This document shows, in pieces, positions 10,188 through 20,355 of a stretch of 64,000 nucleotides of DNA (position 1 is its first letter; each line of letters opens with the position of its first letter). Under the pieces are notes generated by a model, which saw only the letters and a list, made by a program, of their open reading frames with translations, searched no databases and had not been told where the DNA came from. Made by a program: the position numbers and the translations under genes. The stretch is from Xenopus tropicalis (Eukaryota; Chordata; Amphibia; Anura; Pipidae), in NCBI RefSeq assembly GCF_000004195.4, contig NC_030683.2, positions 68,419,764-68,483,763 of the forward strand. The letters run 5' to 3'.

Positions 10188-10853
10188 TGTAAACAACTTT
10201 TCCTTTGCACATAGTTAAGATGTACTTTGCAAACTGCTTGCTAATCTGATAACAAAATAGAGTGTTTGCGGCAGCGCGCAGCAAATGTTATAAAATGGCT
10301 TAATAAATAACCAGTTCTTTTGTGCAAACTAAATTATGTCTCCTCAAGCTGGTAGTAAAAGAGGGCAACACACAACATTTTCAGTTTGCTACTGCATTGT
10401 GAACATTATTGCATTTCAGACTGCAAATTTGCATTTTTATTTGCATTCCTGAGTAGTAGAAAAAATAAACCCTTTGGGTCCCCTACAGAGCACTTGGTAG
10501 AATGGAAAGAAGCTGCTTGTAAGGAGAGATATTTTGATTTCCACAGTTCTCCCTGAGAGATTATACATTCCTTATGCTATTCCAGGATTCCCAGTACAGA
10601 AATATTCTATTAAATAAGATAAATAACTAAAGGCAACCATAAAGGTATGTCATACTTCAATTCCAGTTAACCAAAATAAGAGGGGGTGGGAACAAAGACT
10701 AAATACCCTGGGCACATTTGTTTTGCAAAAACTTTATTTGGACAGACTATGTTTATTAGAATGCTAAACATTCAGGGAGATTTGTTATGTTGTTTATTGG
10801 GTATCTTTGTGACCTCTGGAAATGGTATGGAAACTGTGCATTTTCTAATAGTA
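10188..10853. other. Unique non-coding DNA
   Basis: AT-rich DNA with no gene, RNA gene or recognised repeat. Confidence 0.6.
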
Positions 10854-11161
10854 CAGGTATGGGACCCGTTATCCAGAATGCTTGGGACCTGGGGTTTTCT
10901 TGATAAGAAGTCTTTCCGTAATTCGGATCTCCTCCCTTAAGAATACTGAAAAATTATTTAAACAGTAATTAAACCCAATTGGATTGTTTTGCCGCCAATA
11001 AAGGTTAATTATATCTTAGTTGGGATCAAGTGCAAGCTACTGTTTTATTATTACAGAGAAAAAGAAAACCATTTGATTGCAATGGAGTCTATGGGAGATG
11101 GCCCTTCCATAATTAGGAACTTTCTGGATAATGGGTTTCTGGATAAGGGGTCCGATACCTG
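10854..11161 (+). mobile_element. CAGGTATGGGACC-family MITE
   Basis: Inverted termini are CAGGTATGGGACCCGTTATCC and GGATAAGGGGTCCGATACCTG. The interior has the modules GGACCTGGGGTTTTC, TTCCGTAATTCGGATCTCC, AAACCCAATTGGATTGTTTTGCC, TTATTATTACAGAGAAAAAG and ATGGAGTCTATGGGAGATGGCC. I recall this as a very abundant Xenopus interspersed repeat. TA flanks both ends (GTA|CAGG ... CCTG|TAT), but the target duplication is not decisive, so no superfamily is given. The overlapping 60-80-codon frames are by-products. Confidence 0.88.
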
Positions 11162-11504
11162 TATTGTGGGTTTCTAGCTAGTTAAAAAAACATTGAAAAT
11201 CAATGCATAGTGATTTACATCATAGGCAGAGAATAATAAAGATTAAGGGAGACATAGCCTCCCCAATAAGAGACTAATTGCTAATTTACTTATAAAGTAT
11301 ATAAGTTCTTTAGTTGAAAGCATTCTGTTGGTAGCCTTATTAAACAAAAATGACAACTCTTTTGTTAAGCATTCCTTTCAAAGTCTACATTAAAGGGGAA
11401 TCACAGAATACTGAACATATTCATTCAGAGGCCATGCCAAAACTTTAGAGCAACATGGCAGTTTCTTAATATAAGGATTATCAAGAGTTAATGCAGACAC
11501 ACTT

Positions 11505-11662
11505 GGGCTTATTTATTAAATGTGGTCAGTTTTGCACCTGAGTTGTAACCAGTAACAACCAATTAGTGATTAGGTTTTCAGCCAGCTTCAGGTAAAATAA
11601 TGAAAGCAAACATTTTATAGGTTGCCATGGGTTACTACCATAGTATAGTGTTGATAAATGAG
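11505..11662. mobile_element. CAATCAG-type fold-back MITE, diverged
   Basis: The outer ends are GGGCTTATTTATTAAATG and GTTGATAAATGAG. Inside are inverted arms GTAACCAGTAACAACCAATTAG and GGTTGCCATGGGTTACTACC. The same architecture (outer TTTAT ends, inner CCAATCAG arms) recurs at 18688 and 35726. Confidence 0.6.
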
Positions 11663-13245
11663 ACTAACGAAAGGGGACTACTGTGTTACCTGCGAGAGCA
11701 GAAGGCTTGTTTATGAACTGCAATTGAACCATGCTAAAAGGGGCACAAAACTGAGAGTGTACACTGTTGTCATACAGTACTTGGCACCCATACATGTGTC
11801 TGCCCTGCCTGCTCTGATATGTAGTGTGTAAGCAATGCTAAGATACCCTGGAATTACCACTGCTACTGATATGCTTTAAGCAAATCACATGCTAATTATT
11901 TCATTGCCCCACACCCTGCACAGGACTGCACTCTCCTTGAAAGATATGGCAATCAGCCAATCAAGGATTGCTGATAGCCCCACCCACACAACCAGCAAGG
12001 CCACGCTACAGTATTTCCTGCTGTTTAATTGTAGCATTTTTAGAAGAATGGGTAAAGCTACAGCAGAATTGCTAAAGATGAAAAGACCCTTGGGAAATTT
12101 TAAATAAAAAAATCTATCAGGTAAAAAGATGAGGTGATAATTTGAAGTGATCTGAACAAGACAAAAATCAATTTGAGTTGGAATAAAAGATAAAAGAAGT
12201 GAGTTCATCCTGAGCTAAAGCCAACACCGTGGGATGAAGGGGAGCTGGATAAATTAACTGCTTGATCCAAACTGCTGAGTAAAGAAGAGCTCTGTATCTG
12301 CCTCTATTCACCCTTCTGTTGGAGATGCTTGCTTTGCTCTGCAGTTGTTATTAACTTTAAAGAGGTAATCAATGGTGTTGTGGTGTTTATTTAATAAACA
12401 TATTGGCTTTACCCTTATTTGAATTGAGTTTCTTAAACTTTCATGGGGCCCAGTCCCAATGTTGCCAACACTATTAATTACAGTCACAATCAATTTGTGT
12501 TTACAGAATATATGGAAAATGTAGTGTGCTTCAAATATTTGGTCCCATTAGAGGCTAATAAGAGCTAATTTTGTATTGGTTGCAGGGCAAACTTTTACTA
12601 CATTGTTATTGAGTTTCTGCTCAACACAGCTAAACTCTCAGCATCCTTCTGTATAAGGTAGGGTTAATTGATGGAACAAATGAATGCCAAATGCCAACCA
12701 CTCCAGCACATAAATAACTCAGTTCTCAGTGCTGATATGGAAAGTATTTTCCCTCACAGACACAATTAGAAAACCCTTACTTACACACTTGCATACTCTG
12801 CAAACCAACCAGTATTCCTGTAAAGAAGTACATTGCATATTCACATCTGTCATTCTATCATACTAGTTGTCTTTTGTGGTAATTTTTTTCCCTTCCTTTT
12901 TCTGTAAGTTTGAGCAGAAAAGGAGACCAAAGCCCACCCCCCCCATGGTATTTTTCAACCCTGGGCAGCAGGCTTGATAATGGTTGATTAAACTAATTTT
13001 AAACAAACATTCAACTGCCAGAGAGTTGAATGGAAGGGGGTATGTAGCATTGCTCACCTTATTGAAAGGTTCAGGAATCATATGTCCTCATTCTTAATTA
13101 AAATTCCATTTGTAAAGCAATTTTCTAGCAAATTTAAAAGTCTACCCTGAGTTCAATTTATAACCCCTCCTGTCACTTCTTCATAAAAGCTTAAGGTAAA
13201 AAATAGTTCCTGGAACCTGTAATTTTCTTTTATTTGGTCTCCAGT
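11663..13245. other. Unique non-coding DNA
   Basis: No gene is recognised. The two antiparallel frames at 11885-12208 (-) and 11889-12107 (+) occupy the same DNA and neither shows a domain. Confidence 0.6.
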
Positions 13246-13670
13246 CCTTAAGACGGATATTAATGAGCTGGAGAGAGTGCAGAAATGTGCAACTTAACTG
13301 ATAAAAGGAATTGAACAGTTAAACTATAAGGAAAGACTGTCTACCCTGCATAGAAGGCAACTGTGAGGGGGGCATAATTACTCTTCACAGGTATGTTAGA
13401 GGACATTTTGGATAAATGGTGGGGGGTCTTCTTTCAAATAGGTGGGGGATCTTCTTTCACATAGTAAAGAACAAAGAACAAGAATCCACACCTTTAGACT
13501 TGGAGAACTTTTTGAAGCACCAAAATTGGTTCTGTATGAATTGGGCAGTGATGTTATAGAATACCCTGGTGGGTGATTTTGTGATGGCAGACTCTCTTAA
13601 CTGTGTTCACAACTACAATGATGTCAAGATCTGCATTTAGTTTAGTATAGGTACAGCATGTGTGTATATA
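13246..13670 (+). mobile_element. CR1-type LINE fragment: end of ORF2 and start of 3' UTR
   Basis: Although full of stops, the sequence keeps the spaced pattern of the C-terminal part of a CR1/L3-type ORF2. GAGCTGGAGAGAGTGCAGAAATGTGCAACTT corresponds to a LERVQ-R-AT-L block. It is followed by a 'YEERL..L' block near 13322, a GG-IITL..YVRG block near 13370-13405, a 'RTFRLGEL' type block near 13487-13515, and 'ALPGDVVMADS' like codons near 13550-13595. Frame shifts and stops show it is long dead. It is on the plus strand, opposite to the CR1 tails elsewhere. Confidence 0.7.
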
Positions 13671-13721
13671 TAATTAAATAATTTTTGAGTGTACTGATAG
13701 GTCTGTATAGGTATATATCAG

Positions 13722-13876
13722 TAGTGATGAGCAAATTATTTTGCCAGGCATGGATTCGCAGCAAATTTCCACATTTTGCCATTGGCGAATTGTTTTGCAG
13801 AAAAATCATCACACGTCAAAATGGGCATAGTCGCATCAATCAATGGGCATGATCGCAGGGGAGGTTGCGTCTAAAA
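13722..13876 (+). mobile_element. hAT-type element, left end only
   Basis: TAGTGATGAGCAAATTATTT followed by GGCATGGATTCGCAGC and TTTGCCATTGGCGAATTG matches the terminal part of the TAGTGATGRGCGAA family (complete copies at 16539, 29842 and 61271). The right half is missing and the CpG sites are largely mutated, so it is an older truncated copy. Confidence 0.75.
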
Positions 13877-13922
13877 CGTATATACAGGTATACACACATT
13901 AGGTAGATACACACACACATAT

Positions 13923-14080
13923 ACTGGAACAAGGGCAGCACTCCTAGGATTTTTTGTTTTTCGCTCCAGATGAAGGTTTCTGTGTGAGACCAAAACGTTG
14001 AGTAATAAACCTTTCTATTTTTACATTTACATTTTGCTCACAATTCTTTAAATCCTAGGAGTGCTGCCCTTGTTCCAGTG
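13923..14080. repeat. Hairpin element with 30-bp inverted arms
   Basis: The arms ACTGGAACAAGGGCAGCACT-CCTAGGATTT and AAATCCTAGG-AGTGCTGCCCTTGTTCCAGT are near-perfect inverted repeats about 100 bp apart. The loop holds CCAGATGAAGGTTTCTGTGTGAGACCAAAACGTTGAGTAATAAACC, a motif I recall from many frog fold-back repeats. No clear target duplication was found. The adjacent (AC)n/(AT)n tract lies at 13900-13922. Confidence 0.8.
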
Positions 14081-14097
14081 AATTTTTTTTGGGTATG

Positions 14098-14400
14098 CAG
14101 GTATAGGGTATTCCGGATAAGGGGTCTTTCCGTAATTTGGATCTCCATGTCATAAATCTACTAAAGAATCAATAAAACATTAATTAGACCCTATGGGATT
14201 GTTTTGCACCCAGTAAGGATTAATTATATCTTAGTTGCCGGTATCTTAGTTGGATTAATTACAAGGTACTGTTTTATTACTACAGAGAAAAAGGAAATCA
14301 GTTTCAAAATTCTGAACTATTTGATTAAAATGGAGTCTATGGGAGACGGGCATTCCGTAATTCTGGATAACTGGTTTCCAGATAAGGGATCCCATACCTG
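14098..14400 (+). mobile_element. CAGGTATGGGACC-family MITE
   Basis: This has the same module order as 10854-11161, with ends CAGGTATAGGG...TTCCGGATAAGGGG and TTTCCAGATAAGGGATCCCATACCTG. The flanks carry TATG on both sides (14094-14097, 14401-14404). A (TA)n tract follows immediately at the 3' end. The frames at 14204-14542 are read through the MITE into the TA tract and encode YI repeats only. Confidence 0.88.

Positions 14401-14462
<62 letters not shown>
14401..14462. repeat. (TA)n microsatellite
   Basis: About 30 alternating TA units with one AA interruption near 14433, abutting the MITE end. Confidence 0.95.
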
Positions 14463-14465
<3 letters not shown>

Positions 14466-15359
14466 TGGATGTCATTTGGAGGGGTTTTACTTGATAAACA
14501 TTTTTCTATATGATTATGCTGTCTGGCATTTGTCACATACACATACTTTTCAGTTTACTTGCTGGCATCACTACCACATTTAAAGAGCGCTCATTAGTGT
14601 TTAATATGATAATACGATAAATAATTATCTTTCAGAACAAGTTTTCTATGCTGCAAAATAATTAAACAATGAACAAGGATTGTAAAATGTTTATATTTGG
14701 AACCAATCCATTCTGCATGCAATTAAGCAGGATTGCTTCTCCAAAATGAATTGCATTGCTATTTTTTCTGACTCTATGCTAGCCAAAATGTGTGTATATT
14801 AGATTGGATGGGACAATCCTTGTTAATCTGGACAATAGGGCTAATTACTGCATAAGCTTCAAATAATATTTCCATTGGACGGAAAAACACTTTCATTAGA
14901 AGACCATTTACGACAGTGGTTTTTATACATCACGTTTTCAGGATCACCCTTTGAGGTCCAATATCTAATCACAGAACCCTCTTTTTTGTGATATATATTT
15001 GATTTTCAGTCGTGGCCCCCCATGTGTGCCATGCCAACAGTCTAGGATCCTTCACTTTAAACATTATAATGGCATTAGAGTAATCATAGAGTATGATTTA
15101 AGCTGATATTTTGTTTCTTTAGCTCAGAAAGAAATCTTAAATGTGGCTGACTCCATGGCCCCGAGCTTCTAAAAAGATGAGCACTCACTAACAGAAAAGC
15201 AGTGCAAATCCATACCTCAAATTGTCAAGAAAAAAGGGACATGCTAGCTAACCTAGCATCTATCTTTCACAATAAAGATTCCTATTAATCATACAAGATC
15301 ATCAGTTAGAGATGAACATGTCAGAAATATTCTCTTTAGGCCTGTCAAACTTTGAATCA
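14463..15359. other. Mostly unique non-coding DNA
   Basis: No gene is recognised. The last 200 bp (from about 15140, GTGGCTGACTCCATGGCCCC) may already belong to the L1-type ORF1 remnant that follows. Confidence 0.55.
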
Positions 15360-15720
15360 TATACAGAAGACTATCAAAACTTTGCAGAAAACTAAAAAAA
15401 AATGTAACTTACTTTTTGGAACTGAAATCCACGCTAAAGGAAATTATGAGTGCATTTCAAGCAGAGATGGGAAAGTCTTGGATTGACCTTGCTGCAATGA
15501 TAGACTATACAGATAAACCTGAAATACAACAGATAAAGATCTGCAAGTAGAATATGGTAGAATAACAGTTTATAACTCATTTAAGCCACAATTCTGAAGC
15601 GATAGACTGACAGACCCAAGATTTAGAAATTAAAAGTAGGTGCATTGACATAAGAATATGTGGCCTAGCATCGGTCTATTTTCAATGATGAGAAGATTCA
15701 AAGTATCCTGCAGGAAATCT
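15360..15720 (+). mobile_element. L1/Tx1-type LINE ORF1 remnant
   Basis: A frame near 15420-15550 reads ELKSTLKEIMSAFQAEMGKS and goes on as a heptad-like, charged stretch, as in the ORF1 coiled coil. At about 15612-15680 the codons give QTQDLEIKSRCIDIRICGLA, which fits the 'LEN..RRNNIRI.GL' transition from coiled coil to RRM in L1-type ORF1 proteins. Stops and shifts interrupt it (for example the stop after the ICK codons near 15550). It ends exactly where a T2 MITE begins at 15721. Confidence 0.6.
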
Positions 15721-16351
15721 TTAAAGGAGAAGGAAAGGCTAGTAAAGAGTTAATCTCAAGCTGCAGGCATACCTTCAGTTGTCTCAATAGTGCCCTTAAG
15801 TCTCCTCATATTTCAATCGTTCAGAAGCTCAAAAGCCAAACAGGAAGAAAAAACGCTGAGCTGGGTAAAGAGGATTCCCATAATGCATTGCTCCTGCACA
15901 GATACTAAGACCGGCTTCTTTAGGTGATGCATGCGCATCTGCATCTTCTTTGAGTGCGCACAAGCAGGAGCGCACCCCTTCCCATGGACCCTCTGCACAG
16001 TACTGCACGTCGCGGTCGCATCTGGGGGGGGGTTTGCGCAGGCGCATTAGGTTAAGCGGCGCCATGTTGGACTAATTTAAATATCCAACATGGCAGCCTC
16101 AATGAACGATGTATATTGAGAAGTCAAAATGCGAACTGTTTCAAATAGCCAGGACATTAAGGTACAAAAAGTTAGCGATCAGCTAAAGGGACTTCAGGAC
16201 TTTTTTTTTTGTATATTCTTTATATTCAGTTTTATATGCAAACAGTACATATCAAAGCCAGAGAACTTTCTACAGTAGGCATATTGAACACTTGACTTCA
16301 GGACTTTTGATTTATGGGGTTGAGAGTTTAACCCTTTCCTTCTCCTTTTAA
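15721..16351. mobile_element. T2-type MITE, interrupted by a small insertion
   Basis: The ends are TTAAAGGAGAAGGAAAGG and CCTTTCCTTCTCCTTTTAA, a perfect-to-near-perfect inverted repeat with TTAA as target duplication. TTAA sites and (TTAA)AGGRGAA ends fit the Xenopus T2/Kolobok group; piggyBac-type MITEs also use TTAA. The interior contains GC-rich GCATGCGCA palindromes (15930-16060). A 90-bp polyA retrocopy is inserted at 16205. Frames at 15813-16065 (-) have no homology. Confidence 0.85.
16190..16308 (-). mobile_element. Short polyA retroinsertion with 15-bp target duplication
   Basis: GACTTCAGGACTTTT occurs at 16190-16204 and again at 16294-16308. The DNA between begins with a T run (polyA of the minus strand) and continues for about 85 bp. 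On the minus strand it would read from AAGTGTTCAATATGCC to ...ATAAAGAATATAC then polyA. PolyA plus a 15-bp duplication is the signature of L1-type target-primed retroposition, nested in the T2 MITE. The source RNA is not identified; a 5'-truncated L1 3' end or a processed transcript are both possible. Confidence 0.75.
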
Positions 16352-16538
16352 AAGAATACTTGGTTATAAAGCAGATACCCTGATCAATATCTTGTATACA
16401 AACTTATGTACTTGCATAGTTTAAAAAATCAGAAAACTTCATAGAGTTAACATTGCCTTTCACTGTGGAGAAAGAAATAACAGACAAGCTACAGTATATT
16501 GAAATCTAGATTACACTAATGGTACATTTGGTTCCAGG

Positions 16539-17248
16539 TAGTGATGAGCGAATCTGTTCCGTTTCGCTTTGCCGAAAAATTCGCGAATCTTTGAAAAGAT
16601 CCGCGAAACGGCGAAAAATTCGCGAAACGGCGAAAATGTTGTGCGACAAAAAAATTGTCCCCCGCGGCTATTATTTTGTCGCGCGGCTATTGTTTCGTCT
16701 CCCGCGGCTATTGTTTTGTCGCGCGGCTATTATTTCGTCGCCCGCAGCTATTATTTTGTCGCACGGCTATTGTTTCGTCGCGCGCGGCTATTGTTTCGTC
16801 GTCCGCGGCTATTGTTTTGTCGCGCGGCTATTATTTCGTCGCCCGCAGCTATTATTTTGTCGCACGGCTATTGTTTCGTCGCGCGCGGCTATTGTTTCGT
16901 CGCGCGGCTCTTGTTTCGTCGCCCGCGGCTATTGTTTTGTCACGCGGCTATTATTTCGTCGCCCGCAGCTATTATTTTGTCGCACGGCTATTGTTTCGTC
17001 GCGCGCGGCTCTTGTTTCGTCACGCGCGGCTCTTGTTTCGTCGCCCGCGGCTCTTGTTTCGTCGCCCGCGGCTATTGTTTCGTCGCCCACGGCTATTATT
17101 TTGTCGCCCGCGACTATTATTTTTTGACGCCGGCGACAATTTTTGGACGTGCAAAATTTTTCATCCGTTTCGCGAAACAATCCGCCAATGGCGAAATGCG
17201 GAAATTAGCCGCGAATCCATGCCTGGCGAAACTTTTCGCCCATCACTA
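16539..17248. mobile_element. hAT-type element with GC-rich internal tandem array
   Basis: The ends are TAGTGATGAGCGAATCTG and TTCGCCCATCACTA, flanked by a perfect 8-bp duplication GTTCCAGG (16531-16538, 17249-17256). Subterminal parts hold repeated TTCGCGAA/CGCGAAACGG palindromes. The centre is a tandem array (see 16660-17125). It has no transposase. The three long plus-strand frames (16519-17127, 16569-17249, 16655-17326) and a minus frame are array by-products of RLLFRR / AAIVSSR / GYCFVA type repeats and not genes. Confidence 0.92.
16660..17125. repeat. 19-22-bp GC-rich minisatellite inside the hAT element
   Basis: About 22 units of a motif like GCGGCTATTGTTTCGTCGCC, with T/C alternatives at TTTTGTC/TTTCGTC and CGCAGC/CGCGGC, in a partial higher-order order. 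A related inverted array sits in the copy at 61271-61733. The high CpG content indicates recent expansion or protection from deamination. Confidence 0.93.
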
Positions 17249-17273
17249 GTTCCAGGTATAAATCATGTTCTAC

Positions 17274-17624
17274 TTAAAGGAGAAGGAAAGGCTAAGTCAC
17301 TTGTTAGGCACCCCCAAGTGACTTAAATCGCCTACCTTTTACCCCGGGCCGGTGCCCCTGTTCGGAGAGAATAGTACCAGCCCAGGGTAGCAGCGAGCAC
17401 TTCCTACTTCCTGCTTCGTTCGCACGCACGCACATGTATATTTAGAGTGAAAAAGCCGAACTTAAACTATAAAATCGGCTTTTCACTCTACTGCGCATGC
17501 GATTGTCCCGGGAATTTGCCTAACAGTGGCACCAGCCCGGGGTACAAGGTAAGCGATTAAAGTCACTTGGGGGTGCCTAACATTTTGGCACCCCCAAGTG
17601 ACTTTGCCTTTCCTTGTCCTTTAA
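17274..17624. mobile_element. T2-type MITE (AAGTCACTTG family)
   Basis: TTAAAGGAGAAGGAAAGGC with AAGTCACTTG and GGCACCCCCAAGTGACTT at the left is mirrored by AAGTCACTTGGGGGTGCC and TTTGCCTTTCCTTGTCCTTTAA at the right. The interior has two inverted ACCCCGGGCCGGTGCC / GGCACCAGCCCGGGGT arms and a GCCGAACTTAAAC / AGTGAAAAGCC fold-back. The target site is TTAA. It lies only 25 bp from the preceding hAT element. A second copy is at 31533. Confidence 0.9.
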
Positions 17625-18687
17625 TATAGGGGCATATACCATTTTATGTAAGAAAGTGTTTTTTCACAATAAAAAAAAACATTCAAAGAAAACATAATCA
17701 CAAATATGTTTGAAATTTGTTAAAGAAAAAAAAAGTAAACATTTGCATACAACAAGCAAAAGATGAGTTTCTATAAAAGTCAATGGAAATTTTCAAGCAA
17801 CTGTATTTTTTTCCTGAGTACGTTGAATCAGTTGAGATTTCATCCTCATTAAAATGGAATGGAATAATATGATATTTGTTTTTTTTCCCACTCATGGCTA
17901 TGAGTTTTTCCTTAAAGTGTGGGAGAAGAAAACACACAGAAAAATGTCAAGTGATGAAAGGATAATCTTACAACAATTAAGGGAAAGAAACATTTTTTAA
18001 ATAATTTGAACACAATAATTAATGAGTTCTCTACAGGAACCTTGAAAAATGCACAATAGACCACTTTCTTTCTATTACTAGAAATTAGCACAGCATTTAT
18101 TGAATTGTAGGAGAGTGATATGAGATGTAACCTCCTGAAAGTCAAATAGAAACTAAGCTTTAAAATACCACCCAATCCAAAATATACTCCAGTATTCAGA
18201 AACTTCTTATGAAGTGGCTCTGTGCAACAGGCAAGCTAAGCTATATGTTTGCTCATATGTCAGACAGGTGTTGGAGATGCAATATTGTTTTCTTGACCAA
18301 GCTTAGAACAAAAGTGTTAGTAGATATTTTTTATCTAGGAAAAATGTTTAAAACTTTGCGTTGATATGAGAACAGCTATAGTGAGTTATGACCCGTAAAG
18401 GCAAAAGTTATATCAGACCAACTAATCATTTTCCTTCTACAAGCAAAAAGGGTCCTCAGCCTAGCAAAGTGGAAACAGCTACAATTTCCCACAACACAGA
18501 TTGATTATTAAAGGTGAATGAAATGAGGAATGTGGCAAGTATCATAGCTATAAAATACTTAAATAGTAAAAAAATTAAGCTATTGAGAGATTTTGAGATA
18601 CCTGAACTATTTTGTTTTATTAAGATTAGGCATGGCACTGTGTCACAGAATATGCTCTTCTTCATTCCTGTTTAATCCTACCCTTAA
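17625..18687. other. Unique AT-rich non-coding DNA
   Basis: No gene or recognised repeat. Minus-strand frames at 17698-18175 and 18456-18665 have no domains and are biased to F, I, L and S by composition. Confidence 0.6.
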
Positions 18688-18870
18688 GGGCTGACTTACT
18701 TATATATGTGCAAACTTGTATCAGTGCAGTGGCCAAGAGCATCCAATCAGTTATTAGTTTTGCTGAATCTACTACAATGTTAGAACATTAAACATCTGAT
18801 TGGTTGCTATGGGCAACTGATCATTTTCCTGACAGGAAAAGTTTTTAATTTTATTGACACATTTATCAAA
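18688..18870. mobile_element. CAATCAG-type fold-back MITE
   Basis: Inner inverted arms are AGAGCATCCAATCAG and CTGATTGGTTGCTATGGGCAACTGATC, with outer ends GGGCTGACTTACTTATATATGTG and GACACATTTATCAAAG. The architecture is the same as at 35726-35901 and 11505-11662. Confidence 0.65.
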
Positions 18871-19890
18871 GAAGATAATAGGGTAACTTTATTAGACTGT
18901 AACTGCTTTGAAATGTCCAGTACCATTTAGTTTAATAAAATGTTAGTGCTCAGCTTTTCTTTACACAAGCATTAAGCAGTATTAAGCATCTAGAATCGCC
19001 AATGCAAATCACATGCAGGGAGAAAGGGTTTATACATTGAATTTACATGGAATAATTCGTTTCAACACAGAAAATAGATTGTTATTAATAGAAATGAATA
19101 AATTATACTTCAAATCTCATAGTTGTCTAGACCACTACATTCTATTCCATTGTTTTACTATTTGTGAAGACTATACAATGACTGCAGAATACTGTAGATT
19201 TCAAGTAGATTTAATTACTGAATAATGCACCCCTAACCTTTGTTTTAGTCAGGGCCCCTGCCTTTTCCTCTTTGCAATTGAAGGTAGTCTGTGATACACT
19301 GTGTTGCCTTGTGACAGTATCTTATGGCATACAGCCTCAGGAGCAAGTAAATGTTTAGTTTTCTTTTAATGTGTTTTTAAATAGCAGAACTGAAGGCATG
19401 TCAACTGTCAGATCTAGCCATGAGGACACAGGATGGCAGAGATTATGAACATATTGCACTGGGATGTTATCCAGAGTGAATCAGTTTTTCTTACAAACTG
19501 GATACTATTTATAGTATCTCAGTGCATATGCCATGGGGGCTTTTTAATGCATAGACATACAAAGTAAATGAAGGAATGTATATAAAATATTACATTCAAA
19601 ATGGAGGTGTCTTTTAAAGCAGTGGAAACAGAAAATGGGATTTTATTTGTAAAGGTAATCTTAGTAGGCATTTTCTGCAATCATCCTCTGCCCCCCCCCC
19701 CCCCGACTAATAAGTTCCTTATATTACATGCTTTTAGACTAACATGTACTTAGGATCCTAACCAATATATAATAAACGCACAACTGCATTCGACTGCTGC
19801 TCCTCTTAATATCTGTTCTAACAATATATAGGATTATGGTGCTTTTGAACTTTTATATGTCATACAGTATATTGATCCAGCACCCACAAT

Positions 19891-19893
<3 letters not shown>

Positions 19894-19945
<52 letters not shown>

Positions 19946-19946
19946 A
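19894..19946. repeat. (AT)n followed by poly(T)
   Basis: About 18 AT units run directly into roughly 18 T. Confidence 0.95.
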
Positions 19947-20225
19947 TTCGTTATACATTGCAGTTGCTCAAAACATGTTTTATAATGTTCATTCCAATTT
20001 AAAGATAGCAAGAGATCTTGTAAGAGGAATCTGTACTTTGTGTAGAATTAACAGTTAATGTCCACATGAATTACAAGGAAACATTTATATTGATTTTTTA
20101 AAGTTGTTCCTGCTGATCACCCATGGGATGTCGACTGGTCAAGGACAACATTATATAAGTCATGTAATGATTTTCATTGTACATGCTTGTATAAAATCTA
20201 CTTAAGCACAAAATACTTATTTTAT

Positions 20226-20229
20226 AAAC

Positions 20230-20265
<36 letters not shown>
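20226..20265. repeat. (TA)n microsatellite
   Basis: Alternating TA with an initial CATATACA variant. Confidence 0.93.
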
Positions 20266-20268
<3 letters not shown>

Positions 20269-20355
20269 CTACTTACAAATATAGACAAAGTTACGTAAGT
20301 GTAAAGTCCTGTAAGTTATAGAAAATGTACCATCTACTGTAATTTAATTTAGTTT

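Larger units (their letters stand above)
18871..20355. other. Unique DNA with simple repeats
   Basis: No gene is recognised. It contains a run of 14 C (19691-19704), an (AT)n tract running into a T run (19894-19946), and a second (TA)n tract (20226-20265). The 70-codon frame at 19013-19225 shows no domain. Confidence 0.6.

Noticed and set aside
14204..14542. Frames with YI repeats on both strands
   Set aside because: They are generated by the MITE end and the (TA)n tract.
16660..17125. CpG island / promoter
   Set aside because: The CpG content comes from a tandem array within a transposon; there is no gene start next to it.
16519..17326. Three overlapping plus-strand open frames of 202-226 codons
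   Set aside because: They are three phases of one short tandem repeat inside a hAT element. All encode low-complexity repeats, and the unit simply lacks stops.
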